A stretch of 64,000 bases of DNA from Acidobacteriota bacterium (GCA_016703965.1 JADJBB010000021.1:930001-994000); one strand, 5' to 3'; counted from the first letter of the stretch, positions 8,757 to 16,593 are shown. The notes: generated by a model not told the origin, from the letters alone. Program-made: numbers and translations.

Positions 8757-9800
8757 ATGAAAAACATCAAAGCTGAGCGCGACCTGTCGTTGGACTTTTT
8801 GCGCGTTACTGAGGCCGCTGCTATCGAATCTGCTAAAACGATGGGCCAGGGCGACCGTAAATACTCTGACCACGTCGCCGTCGAGGCGATGCGTGAGGTA
8901 ATGGACACCGTTCCGATGCGTGGCCGGATCGTCATCGGCGAGGGCGAGCGCGACGAGGCTCCTATGCTCTATATCGGCGAGGAAGTCGGCGGCGGAATGT
9001 TCTCCGACGAAGCCCGCTCCGAATTTCCCGAGGTCGATATTGCCGTCGATCCGCTGGAGGGAACTAACCTCTGCGCACTCGGAGCCAACAACGCCATCGC
9101 CGTTCTCGCGGCTGCCGAACGTGGCGGTTTGCTCAACGCACCGGATCTCTACATGGACAAGATCGTTGTTGGGCCTTCGTGCCGCGGGTCGGTCGATATC
9201 GACGCTCCCGTGACGGAAAACCTTAAGAATATCGCCCGCCGTTTGGGACGCGATGTCGAGGATCTGACCGTCATGTGCCTCGACCGTTCGCGTCACAAAT
9301 CGCTTGTTGACGAGGTTCGTGCGGCCGGAGCCCGCATTCGCTTGATCTCCGACGGCGACCTTTCGGCCGGTATCTCGGCCGCGGTTGCCGGAACCAACAT
9401 CCACGCCCTGATGGGTATCGGCGGAGCACCTGAAGGTGTGATCACCGCCGCCGCGATGAAATGCCTGAATGGCGAGATCCTCGCGAAACTCGTCTGGGAT
9501 CCGGAACGTTTGGGCGTCGATAAATCGAAGGTTCCGCCACATGACGAGGTGATGAGACGTCTCAACGAAATGGGCATCAACGACCCGAACAAGGTTTACG
9601 ACACCAACGACCTCGCCCCCGGCAAAAAGATCATCTTCGCGGCAACTGGCGTCACTGACGGAGCACTGCTTCGCGGCGTGAGATTTTTCGGTGCCGGCAA
9701 ACGCACGCATTCGGTCGTTATGACCTCGGACTCGAAAAACATTCGTTTCGTCGACACCGTCCACGTCGAAGGCGGCCCGGATGCGGTGATACGGTTCTAA
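8757..9800 (+). CDS. glpX: Class II fructose-1,6-bisphosphatase
   Basis: Hydrolyses fructose-1,6-bisphosphate to fructose-6-phosphate and phosphate in gluconeogenesis. The 347-residue length is typical. Signature regions are intact: GEGERDEAPML (61-71), VDPLEGTN (97-104) with the metal-binding Asp and Glu, a DRSRH segment, and ISDGDLSAGI. Start ATG at 8757 is preceded by AAGGA at good spacing. It appears monocistronic: the next gene begins 188 nt later, beyond an inverted repeat. Some class II enzymes also accept sedoheptulose-1,7-bisphosphate; the sequence does not decide this. Confidence 0.95.
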   Translation: MKNIKAERDLSLDFLRVTEAAAIESAKTMGQGDRKYSDHVAVEAMREVMDTVPMRGRIVIGEGERDEAPMLYIGEEVGGGMFSDEARSEFPEVDIAVDPLEGTNLCALGANNAIAVLAAAERGGLLNAPDLYMDKIVVGPSCRGSVDIDAPVTENLKNIARRLGRDVEDLTVMCLDRSRHKSLVDEVRAAGARIRLISDGDLSAGISAAVAGTNIHALMGIGGAPEGVITAAAMKCLNGEILAKLVWDPERLGVDKSKVPPHDEVMRRLNEMGINDPNKVYDTNDLAPGKKIIFAATGVTDGALLRGVRFFGAGKRTHSVVMTSDSKNIRFVDTVHVEGGPDAVIRF

Positions 9801-9806
9801 TTTATC

Positions 9807-9981
9807 TCGCGGCTCTGCCGCTCTATTTGCGGAAAAGCTCTGCTTTTCCGTTCAGTATCAATCGATCCTTGCGGCTATGCCGCCGCTTTGTGAGACTATC
9901 GAAGAGCGGCGGCAGAGCCGCAAAGTTTTTTGACGCACCGGCGAGGCAAGCCTCGCCGCAAATAGAGCGGCAAAGCCGCGA
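9807..9981. repeat. Long inverted-repeat element in glpX-DUF2085 gap
   Basis: Arms of 26 nt at 9807-9832 and 9956-9981 (TCGCGGCTCTGCCGCTCTAT with its reverse complement) differ at one base pair. Inside are further self-complementary pieces such as GGAAAAGCTCTGCTTTTCC (about 9831-9849) and GGCGAGGCAAGCCTCGCC (about 9940-9957). The whole 9801-9988 gap is this element; no gene is seen in it. Confidence 0.75.
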
Positions 9982-9988
9982 AGCAGCC

Positions 9989-10516
9989 ATGTCCGAACCT
10001 GTTGAGAATTACATTCCCCGATCCATCCAGGCTGCGATGCGTCGTCAGGCATGGCGGGCTTGGGCGGTCGGGCTCGGGGTGGTTTTTGTCTGGGCGTTTC
10101 TCATTATCCTCGCTCCGCTTGCCAAGGCATACGGTTTCGAATCGATCGCCGCGTCGCTGAACGGTTTTTACCACTACATCTGCCACCGCATTCCCGAAAG
10201 GTCGTTTCACATTGCGGGCGAACAGTTCGGCGTGTGTTCCCGTTGTTCAGGGGTTTATTTCGGGCTTTTCGCGGGTTTCGCGATCTATCCGCTTTGGCGT
10301 CGTATCGACGAGATCGAGCCGCTCGCACGGTTTTGGCTTTTTCTCTCAATGATCCCGATCGCCATCGACTGGTCGCTGACCATTTTCGGCATCTGGGAAA
10401 ATACTCAGATCTCCCGCGTGATCACGGGGCTTATTCTCGGCATTGCTTGTGCCACGTATATCGTTCCGGCGATCGTTGAGATCACGCGTAACATGACCAA
10501 CAAGCGTCGAGCGTAA
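9989..10516 (+). CDS. DUF2085 family membrane protein
   Basis: A 175-residue integral membrane protein with about four hydrophobic helices. The central FYHYICHRIPERSFHIAGEQFGVCSRCSGVYFG region carries the Cys/His pattern (CHRIPERS, CSRCSG) characteristic of DUF2085 proteins. The function of the family is unknown to me; the paired cysteines suggest metal or redox chemistry. Start ATG at 9989 was chosen because the upstream reading frame runs through the inverted repeat and lacks family-like sequence. C-terminus is short and basic (NKRRA). Confidence 0.8.
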   Translation: MSEPVENYIPRSIQAAMRRQAWRAWAVGLGVVFVWAFLIILAPLAKAYGFESIAASLNGFYHYICHRIPERSFHIAGEQFGVCSRCSGVYFGLFAGFAIYPLWRRIDEIEPLARFWLFLSMIPIAIDWSLTIFGIWENTQISRVITGLILGIACATYIVPAIVEITRNMTNKRRA

Positions 10517-10655
10517 GGCCGGGAACGCACGCGCCCCGCGTGCAACGCCGCCGCTTCGGCGGTGTGAGGGAGTTGACCACGCATTCAATGCGATGTCCGG
10601 CGCCGTCACGCCGGAGGAACCGGCGTTGGCAAGCAAGATGCTTGCCTTTCCAGTC
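10517..10655. repeat. GGGAACGC-family palindromic repeat
   Basis: Starts directly after the DUF2085 stop with CCGGGAACGCACGCGCC and ends with TTGCCTTTCCAGTCAG. It contains nested hairpins (GCACGCGCCCCGCGTGC, GCCGCCGCTTCGGCGGT, CGCCGGAGGAACCGGCG, GGCAAGCAAGATGCTTGCC). The same layout recurs at 44145-44290 and 61238-61378. No gene is seen in 10517-10712. Confidence 0.75.
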
Positions 10656-10712
10656 AGAACTTTTGTTGACTATCGGACGTAAAGAAGAGCAAGATAATAG
10701 AGACGCAAAAAT

Positions 10713-10991
10713 ATGGGTTTTACGAAGGAAAATGCGGCGGATCGTGCAAGGGTTGACCTGGCGAAACGTTTAAACATCGAGGCGGATGATATCGAGGTTA
10801 AAAGCATTTCCGACAAAGAGTTTTCTGATATGTCGCTCGGAACCGCGGCGGCGGGCGAATTTGCGGCACAGATGATCGCTTACGGGTGGATCATCAAGCT
10901 GGCCGCAAAGGGCAAAACGTACGAATACCGGGCGGATAAATACCAGATCCGCCTGCACAACTTTAACGGCGAAAACTACGTCGTAGTATAA
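10713..10991 (+). CDS. Small soluble hypothetical protein
   Basis: A 92-residue protein without signal peptide or membrane segment. It begins with an alpha-helical DRARVDLAKRLNIEADDIEV segment and ends with a beta-rich YEYRADKYQIRLHNF region. The pattern SLGTAAAGEFAAQ followed by GKTYEYRAD loosely resembles small bacterial proteins with an SLGC-P-PG...G-x-YEY-x-AD layout, but the cysteine is absent and I do not assign a function. No obvious ribosome binding site precedes ATG 10713. It sits 46 nt before the subtilase start, possibly co-transcribed. Confidence 0.6.
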   Translation: MGFTKENAADRARVDLAKRLNIEADDIEVKSISDKEFSDMSLGTAAAGEFAAQMIAYGWIIKLAAKGKTYEYRADKYQIRLHNFNGENYVVV

Positions 10992-10999
10992 ATTGGAAC

Positions 11000-11016
11000 G
11001 CGGGCAGCTTGCCCGC
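11000..11016. repeat. Short GC hairpin before subtilase gene
   Basis: GCGGGC (11000-11005), loop AGCTT, GCCCGC (11011-11016), preceded by TTGGAAC. It looks like a minimal member of the GGAACGC(G)GGC hairpin family seen elsewhere in the window. Confidence 0.5.
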
Positions 11017-11037
11017 ATTAACATCGGGAGCAGTACC

Positions 11038-12543
11038 ATGAATCGCAATAATATCTGGATACACGTTGGAATAGCCGTAGTTCTGATCACGCTCGCCGCG
11101 ATACTCGGGCAGATAGATCGTTGGAGAGCGGTGCTAAAGCAAACGCCTTCGACAGTTGCTCAAAAGCAGACGAGTTCGACCACGACGAGCGGCATCTCGG
11201 CCGCGAAGGCGAATAGAGGTATTCCGGAAGTTCTCGTGCGGTTCAAACCAGGAATTTCACGGGATAAGATTCGTTCCTTGACGGCGGCGAACGAAGATGT
11301 TGTTTTCGACAAGATAGAGTCGGTCAAAGGATTGGCCGTAATTGATGACCTGAATGATGCCGACCCATCGGCAGTTGCTCTACAGTATTCAGCTATGAAA
11401 GACGTGGTTGAGTATGCTGAGGTAAACTCGTTAATCAAACTCGACGATCCCTCGGAAGATGCCTCGGCCAGATATTCGTTCGACCGTCCGCTCGCCGCTG
11501 ACGCTCCAAATGATCCGCTTTTCGGCGATCAGTGGGCATTGAGCAACACTGGACAAGATGGCGGAACCGAAAGAAAGGATTTGGACGCTCTCAACGCCTG
11601 GGCTGTCACAAAAGGCAGTGAAGAGGTGGTCGTTGCTGTGCTTGATACCGGCGTCGATTACAAACACGCAGATTTGATGGGCAATATGTGGGTTCGTCCT
11701 GCAAATCTTGCTCAGTATCATGACGACGAACTTGGCGATGTAGATGATTTGCACGGATTTGATCCGCCGGTTCAAGGTGGATATGATCCTGATCGTTTTC
11801 AGCTCAGACCGAGTATTCGCGACACAGATCCGATGGACGACAACGGCCACGGAACGCATTGTGCCGGGATCATCGGCGCTGAGGGCGACAACGGCATCGG
11901 CGTTTCGGGTATAAATCAGAAGGTTCAGATCATGCCGCTGAAGTTTTTGGGCCGTAATGGTTCGGGTTCGACCGACGATGCGATCGCGGCGATCAACTAT
12001 GCGATCGAACGCAAGAAAGACGGCGTGAACCTTCGTATTATCTCGGCAAGCTGGGGCTCGACGGCACGTTCGCAGGCTCTGGAAGATGTTATTAAGGCAG
12101 CGGGCGATGCGGGAATCCTGTTTATCGCAGCAGCCGGTAACGACGGCACTAACAACGATGCCCGTCCGCATTTCCCGTCGAACTACGACCTGCCAAACGT
12201 CATCAGCGTCGCGGCTCTCGACCGCAACAACAAGCTCGCGAGCTTCTCAAATTTTGGCGTGAAAACCGTCCACATCGCGGCTCCCGGCAAAGAGATCGTC
12301 TCGACCTGGATCGGCGACAATTACCGCGAAGCCTCTGGAACCTCAATGGCAACACCGTACGTTTCCGGCGTCGCCGCCCTGATCATCGCCAGCGATCCTT
12401 CGATCTCAATGAAAGACCTCAGAACGCGGTTGCTGGATTCGGTCGACAAACAGGACAATCTCAAAGGCAAAGTCTCCAGCGGCGGCAGCCTCTGCGCGGC
12501 AAATGCGTTAGGGAATGCGGTGAAGGTGCATTTGCATAAATGA
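11038..12543 (+). CDS. Secreted or membrane-anchored subtilisin-like serine protease (S8)
   Basis: A 501-residue subtilase. An N-terminal hydrophobic helix (about 6-24) acts as signal or anchor; an I9-like propeptide region (about 62-135, VLVRFKPGIS...VVEYAEVNSLI) precedes the catalytic domain. The triad is intact: D203 in AVLDTGVDY, H271 in NGHGTHCAG and S436 in SGTSMATP; oxyanion Asn368 lies in AAGND. Start ATG at 11038 has GGGAG eight bases upstream; the frame extends a further 15 codons but without hydrophobic logic. It ends about 65 residues after the active Ser, so there is no C-terminal extension. Confidence 0.93.
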   Translation: MNRNNIWIHVGIAVVLITLAAILGQIDRWRAVLKQTPSTVAQKQTSSTTTSGISAAKANRGIPEVLVRFKPGISRDKIRSLTAANEDVVFDKIESVKGLAVIDDLNDADPSAVALQYSAMKDVVEYAEVNSLIKLDDPSEDASARYSFDRPLAADAPNDPLFGDQWALSNTGQDGGTERKDLDALNAWAVTKGSEEVVVAVLDTGVDYKHADLMGNMWVRPANLAQYHDDELGDVDDLHGFDPPVQGGYDPDRFQLRPSIRDTDPMDDNGHGTHCAGIIGAEGDNGIGVSGINQKVQIMPLKFLGRNGSGSTDDAIAAINYAIERKKDGVNLRIISASWGSTARSQALEDVIKAAGDAGILFIAAAGNDGTNNDARPHFPSNYDLPNVISVAALDRNNKLASFSNFGVKTVHIAAPGKEIVSTWIGDNYREASGTSMATPYVSGVAALIIASDPSISMKDLRTRLLDSVDKQDNLKGKVSSGGSLCAANALGNAVKVHLHK

Positions 12544-12578
12544 GTAGTCGGTAGCCAGTAGTCAGTAGTCAGGAGAGG
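12541..12578. repeat. AGTAGTCAG-type short tandem repeat
   Basis: Imperfect tandem units GTAGTCGGTAGCCAGTAGTC followed by AGTAGTCAGG begin at the subtilase stop. A related CAGTTGTCAG series occurs inside thiC at 51808-51843. The 12544-12909 gap otherwise holds the hairpin at 12618-12712 and about 200 nt of leader for the next gene; no convincing gene is seen. Confidence 0.5.
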
Positions 12579-12617
12579 TTGTCTTGTAGAGACAGCCTCT
12601 TTTCATTTTTTGGAAGG

Positions 12618-12712
12618 AATAGAACACGGATAAAACGGATTAAGCGGATCAACACAGATTTTCTAGTTATATCTGTGTAAATCCGTCCGATCCGTTTTAT
12701 CTGTGGTCTATT
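12618..12712. repeat. CGGAT/CAGAT long hairpin repeat
   Basis: Left arm 12618-12659 (AATAGAACACGGATAAAACG...) and right arm 12671-12712 (...GTTTTATCTGTGGTCTATT) are reverse complements over 42 nt with a few mismatches and an 11-nt loop. The same family is at 25237-25319, 31919-32022, 45487-45588 and 47281-47366. Confidence 0.8.
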
Positions 12713-12909
12713 TTCCTTTCATTCCCCCGCACTCAACGTTATGGAGCAAACATAAACCACATCGTTACCCGCATTCGTTCAAAATTTCTGCGATCACGCC
12801 CGGAAGCCCTGTAAACACGGCATTTCACCTCTTTGGCACACTCTTTGCCATTACCCATATCGAGCAATGTCGAAGTCATTGCCTAGTTTTACGATAAGGG
12901 AGAAAAACG

Positions 12910-13536
12910 ATGAACAGATTTAAGAATTGGGTAGCAGTAGGAGCATTTTCACTCTTGGTTTTGGGCATACCAGCAGTAGCTTCGGCACAATATGGACAGT
13001 ATGATCCGTATGGCAATAATAACCGCAATGGTGGATACAACAACGGTCAGTACGGCAATGTAAACGGCACGGTACGCAGCCTGAAGCAGAAAACTCGTGA
13101 GTTTGCACGTCAGCTCGACCGCGACCTCGACCGCAGCCGTCTGAACGGCACACGCCGCGAAGATGAGATCAATCGAATGGCTGACCGTTTCAAAGATGCG
13201 GTGAACGATCTCGACAACAATTATTACAACAACAATCGCGGCTACAACCGCAATGACGGCGAGATGAGACGCGTATTCCAGTACGCTTCTGAGATCGAAC
13301 GCTCGATCAGCCGGGCAAATGTAAGCGGCCAGACCCGCAGCCTCTGGAGCTCGATCCGCAACGACCTGCAGGTGATCAGCCGCGGCTACAACACCTACAA
13401 CCCACGCGGCAACACCGGCTGGGGAAATGGTAACGGCAACGGCAACGGCAACACCGGCTGGGGAAACGGCAACGGCAACGGAAACGGCCGCGGCAACACA
13501 AATCGCCAGGGCCTGCCAAGCTGGTGGCCTTTCTAA
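12910..13536 (+). CDS. Secreted Gly/Asn/Tyr-rich protein of unknown function
   Basis: A 208-residue exported protein. Signal peptide 1-27 ends in a clear AxA site (VASAQ). The mature part has a Tyr/Gly/Asn-rich stretch, a charged helical core (about 56-105 and 118-155, rich in Arg/Asp, KQKTREFARQLDRDLDRS), then a low-complexity tail of GNGNGNG repeats with TGWGN twice, ending PSWWPF. GGGAG lies just upstream of ATG 12910 and a strong terminator follows, so it is a well-defined single-gene unit. Functionally unrecognised; abundance-type architecture suggests a structural or periplasmic protein. Confidence 0.8.
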   Translation: MNRFKNWVAVGAFSLLVLGIPAVASAQYGQYDPYGNNNRNGGYNNGQYGNVNGTVRSLKQKTREFARQLDRDLDRSRLNGTRREDEINRMADRFKDAVNDLDNNYYNNNRGYNRNDGEMRRVFQYASEIERSISRANVSGQTRSLWSSIRNDLQVISRGYNTYNPRGNTGWGNGNGNGNGNTGWGNGNGNGNGRGNTNRQGLPSWWPF

Positions 13537-13561
13537 CACTTAGTTAATTCACATCTCTTGC

Positions 13562-13594
13562 AAGCCCGCGTTCGACGAGAACGCGGGCTTTTTT
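13562..13594 (+). terminator. Rho-independent terminator
   Basis: Perfect 12-bp stem AAGCCCGCGTTC (13562-13573) / GAACGCGGGCTT (13579-13590), 5-nt loop, then a T-tract to 13594. It closes the Gly/Asn-rich protein gene. Confidence 0.93.
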
Positions 13595-13597
13595 CTT

Positions 13598-13670
13598 GAC
13601 TGGAGGGTGAGCATCCTGCTCGCCCGTGCTCGGCATCAGAACGGGCGAGCAAGATGCTCACCCTCCAGTC
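13598..13670. repeat. Inverted repeat GACTGGAGGGTGAGCATC...
   Basis: Two 30-nt arms (13598-13627 and 13641-13670) with one mismatch and a 13-nt loop, directly between the terminator and rsmI. The outer GACTGGA end is shared with other GGGAACGC-family elements in the window. Confidence 0.8.
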
Positions 13671-13688
13671 TTAGGCTAGAATAAGAGG

Positions 13689-14515
13689 ATGCCCGGAACG
13701 CTCTATCTAGTCGCAACACCGATCGGGAACTTGCAGGACATAACGCTGCGGGCCCTAGAGACTCTGCGCACGGTTGACGTGATCGCATGCGAAGACACGC
13801 GGCATACGCGAAATCTGCTCAACCATTTCCGCATCTCGAATAAGACCATCAGTTACCACGAACACAACGAACAGGAACGCGCGGAGGAATTCGTCGACCG
13901 GCTCGTCGCCGGCGAAAATATCGCCATCGTCTCCGACGCCGGAACGCCGGGCATTTGCGATCCGGGATTCTGGATAGTGCAGCGGGCGAGCGAGATCGGG
14001 GCATCGGTTGTTCCAATTCCGGGAGCGGCCGCCTTCGTTGGCGGCGTGATCGTCTCGGGATTGCCGACAGATTCGCTGTTCTTTGGCGGCTTTCTGCCCT
14101 CGAAAAAGGTGAGCGGCGGAAGCGCCTCGAGGAGGTTCGGGATATTCCGGCGACGCTGCTTTTTTACGAAGCTCCGCACCGCCTATCGTCGTCGATCGGC
14201 GATTGCCTCGCGGTTCTCGGCGATCGAAAGGCGTCCGTCTCGCGGGAATTGACCAAATTGCATGAAGAAACCGTTCGCGGAACGCTGTCATTCCTCTTCG
14301 ATCATTTTCAGAAAGCAAAAGTAAAAGGCGAGATCGTCATTGCCATCGACCGAGCGGGCGAAAACGTCGCGTCGGCCAAACCTGAGCTCTCGATCGAGGT
14401 CATCGTTCGGTCTTACGAACTCGCCGGGCTCGATCACAAAGCCGCTCTAAAGAAGGCCGCGAAAGACCTAGGCATCAGCAAATCCGAAGCGTACCGCATG
14501 CTTCTGCCGAAATAA
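13689..14515 (+). CDS. rsmI: 16S rRNA 2'-O-ribose methyltransferase RsmI, interrupted by one frameshift
   Basis: RsmI methylates C1402 of 16S rRNA using SAM. Frame 1 (from 13689) gives GTLYLVATPIGNLQD, ACEDTRHTRNLL, SDAGTPGICDPG and PIPGAAAFVGGVIVSGL, then FFGGFLPSKK. The conserved continuation GERRKRLEEV and FYEAPHRL is in the -1 frame from 14108 to the stop at 14515. The break lies at a run of five A (14103-14107): one missing A, or a -1 slip on AAA AAG, exactly restores SKKGERRKR. Read through, the product would be about 275 residues, normal for RsmI. Sequence error, true mutation or frameshifting cannot be separated here. Confidence 0.88.
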
Positions 14516-14568
14516 GGGTGGGCATTTATGATCTCTCAATTGAGCGTCCCATAACTTTCATCCTCGAC

Positions 14569-14800
14569 GTTTGACCAATCTCCCAAATACCTCTACCAAT
14601 CAGCTGAAAAGAGACCCAAAAGCCCTGATTTCCCTCTACCAATGCAATACTGCATTTTGGGCCGGAGGCCGCCTTCCAATTCACGAAAACCCAGTATTTT
14701 CGTCACTCCGTACCTAATTTGTGCAAAAGTGTGAATCGATTCACACTTTTTATGCGGCAATTTTTGGTAAAAATAGGCGAAAAGTGAAAAAACACAAAAG
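14569..14800 (-). repeat. ~232-nt dispersed element, copy A
   Basis: On the minus strand this matches 42541-42775 (plus) along almost its full length, with block identities such as AGTGTGAATCG, AATACTGGGTTT, and GATTGGTAGAGGTATTTGGG. It contains a perfect 26-nt palindrome (14725-14750, AAAAGTGTGAATC and its complement) and two GGTAGAGG motifs. It fills most of the 14516-14861 gap between the convergent rsmI and M28 genes. It may be a MITE-like element or an RNA; no reliable gene is seen. Confidence 0.8.
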
Positions 14801-14816
14801 TACCACTTCGGAGAGC

Positions 14817-14847
14817 TAAAAAAGGCTGCCATTTTCAGGCAGCCTTC
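14817..14847 (-). terminator. Rho-independent terminator of the M28 peptidase gene
   Basis: 9-bp stem AAGGCTGCC (14822-14830) / GGCAGCCTT (14838-14846) with a 7-nt loop; read on the minus strand it ends in six T, 15 nt after the peptidase stop. Confidence 0.88.
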
Positions 14848-14861
14848 TCGTGCGTTTCAAA

Positions 14862-16529
14862 CTACCTCGCCGAAAGTTCCGGCGGAAGTTTCTTGTCCAC
14901 TGCCGGACGTTCTTTAAGGTTTCCGAGCTGCCACAGCGTCAGAAAGATCGTTCGGGTGATCTTCTCCATCCGGGCGTAATCGATCTTGTCCGGGTGATCG
15001 CCTGCTCCGTGATAGTCCACGTGGACACCGTCGAACCAGAACGCGATCGGGATGCCGTTGACTGCATAGTTAAAGTGATCTGAGCGGAAGAAGAAACGGT
15101 TCGTGTCTTTGGGATCGTCGTACCGCGTATCGTAATCCATGTTTAGATAGCCCTTGTTCGTTCCATCGACAACCGCTCCGAGCGTCGAGCTCATCATGTC
15201 TTTTCCGATGACGTAGATCGTGTTTTCGCCCGAAAGGTCTTTGTCCCGCGGCTCGGTGTTGCCGGGTTTCTTGCTGCGGCCGATCATGTCGATGTTGAGC
15301 TGAGCAGTGACCTTTTTAATGTCGACGGTTGGGAATTTGTTGAAATATTCGCTGCCCCATAGGCCTTTCTCTTCGCCGCAATGCCAGACCAAAAGGACCG
15401 AGCGTTTTGGGCGCTTGGCCGTTTTTGCTAGAGCTTCGGCGATCGAGAGCACGGCGACCGTGCCAGAACCGTCGTCGTCAGCTCCGTTAAAGATCTTATC
15501 CGGGCCCGGAGCATTCGGGTTGACACCGACGTGATCGTAGTGAGCTCCGATCGCGACCATTTCGCTTTTAAGCACCGGATCGCTGCCTTCCCACAGGGCG
15601 ACGACGTTCTGAGTCCAGACGGTTTCGGTCTTGGTTCCGATGCTGAAGGTGAAATCTTTGTTCAGCGAGAACGAATTGGTTGCTCCCGCAAGCGGATTTC
15701 CTGCTTCACCGGCAAACAGTGCGTTGGCGAGCTTTGGCGAGGCAATAAAAACAGTAGGTGCCGGACCTGCTCCAGCAGCCGCGGGTGGCGGGGCCTGAGC
15801 TAGTTTATCGACGACGAGACGGTTGCGGCCGAAACTTCCTGAGATCATCGACCAGTTTTCTGCAAAGAACTTTGAAGGAAGGACCAAGACGCCCGCAGCC
15901 CCATTTGCACGTGCATAGGTCGCAACATCCGCCCATTCGGTACCACGGCCTGCGTTGGGCAGATCAGCCTGCGTGACACCTGCCGGCATCGGTACGATGC
16001 TTCGCTGCGAAGGCTGGCCTTCGCCGTAAACAGCAATGATCTTACCCTTCACATCGAGGCCTTCGTAAGGATTGAGGCCTTTTGATTTGATCATCCAGCC
16101 GTTGCCGGCAAAGACGACCTTTGCCGTCATCGTTCCGGTCTGTGTTCCCGACACGCGAACCAGGTCGTCGCCGTACGAGAATTTCTGTCCGCCGATGTCC
16201 ACCGATGTCGCTGCCGGATCGACCGCGTCACGTCGCAAAGCGATCTTCTGATAGAACGTACCGTCATCGCCCGCTGGCTTAAAACCCCAGCGGGAAAGGT
16301 TGGTGGCAAGGAACTTCGCAGTCAGGTCGAGCCCTCGCGAAGGCGTGTCGCGGCCTTCCATTTCGTCAGAAGCGACGAAATAGAGATAGTCACTCAACTG
16401 TTTAGCGGTGATGTGTTCAGCGGCTTTTTTCTCGTCAGCCGAGATCTTTATTGCAGGTGCCTGGGCAAACCCTGCGGTCGGCAGCAAAAGAGCCAGGCCC
16501 AGAAATCCAGCGATCAAATTCTTCCTCAT
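14862..16529 (-). CDS. Secreted M28 family zinc aminopeptidase with PA-like insert
   Basis: A 555-residue exported peptidase. Signal peptide 1-23 ends GFAQA. A PA-like domain (about 125-235) precedes the M28 catalytic domain. Zinc-site motifs are visible: AIGAHYDHVG (His), GADDDGSG (bridging Asp), HCGEEKGLWGSEYF (catalytic Glu pair), NIDMIGR (Asp) and HVDYHGAGDHPDKID (last His). Such enzymes release N-terminal residues from peptides in the periplasm or outside. ATG at 16529 was preferred because GGAGA lies just upstream and the signal peptide then starts normally; an in-frame ATG exists 16 codons earlier. Confidence 0.9.
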   Translation of the reverse strand: MRKNLIAGFLGLALLLPTAGFAQAPAIKISADEKKAAEHITAKQLSDYLYFVASDEMEGRDTPSRGLDLTAKFLATNLSRWGFKPAGDDGTFYQKIALRRDAVDPAATSVDIGGQKFSYGDDLVRVSGTQTGTMTAKVVFAGNGWMIKSKGLNPYEGLDVKGKIIAVYGEGQPSQRSIVPMPAGVTQADLPNAGRGTEWADVATYARANGAAGVLVLPSKFFAENWSMISGSFGRNRLVVDKLAQAPPPAAAGAGPAPTVFIASPKLANALFAGEAGNPLAGATNSFSLNKDFTFSIGTKTETVWTQNVVALWEGSDPVLKSEMVAIGAHYDHVGVNPNAPGPDKIFNGADDDGSGTVAVLSIAEALAKTAKRPKRSVLLVWHCGEEKGLWGSEYFNKFPTVDIKKVTAQLNIDMIGRSKKPGNTEPRDKDLSGENTIYVIGKDMMSSTLGAVVDGTNKGYLNMDYDTRYDDPKDTNRFFFRSDHFNYAVNGIPIAFWFDGVHVDYHGAGDHPDKIDYARMEKITRTIFLTLWQLGNLKERPAVDKKLPPELSAR

Positions 16530-16593
16530 TATTTTCTCCAGCAAATTTGTATATTGAATCAAAAGTTTATTACGCATCAGCGGCGATTAAGTT

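Noticed and set aside
8667..9764. Long antisense reading frame opposite glpX
   Set aside because: It mirrors the whole of glpX, whose protein is a clear class II FBPase; the antisense product has no recognisable domain and arises from codon bias.
12703..12897. 64-codon reading frame in the gap before the Gly/Asn-rich protein
   Set aside because: It begins in the hairpin repeat, has no ribosome binding site and no coding-like composition.
14100..14130. Programmed -1 frameshift as the sure explanation for rsmI
   Set aside because: The heptamer is G AAA AAG and not the canonical A AAA AAG, and rsmI is not known to me as frameshift-regulated; a missing base is at least as likely. Left as a question.
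14593..14832. Small reading frame inside the dispersed element (and a partner at 42422-42706) sharing HKKCES-type peptide
   Set aside because: The shared residues follow from the conserved DNA palindrome; indels between copies change the surrounding frame and no start signal is seen. Kept as a repeat or RNA candidate only.
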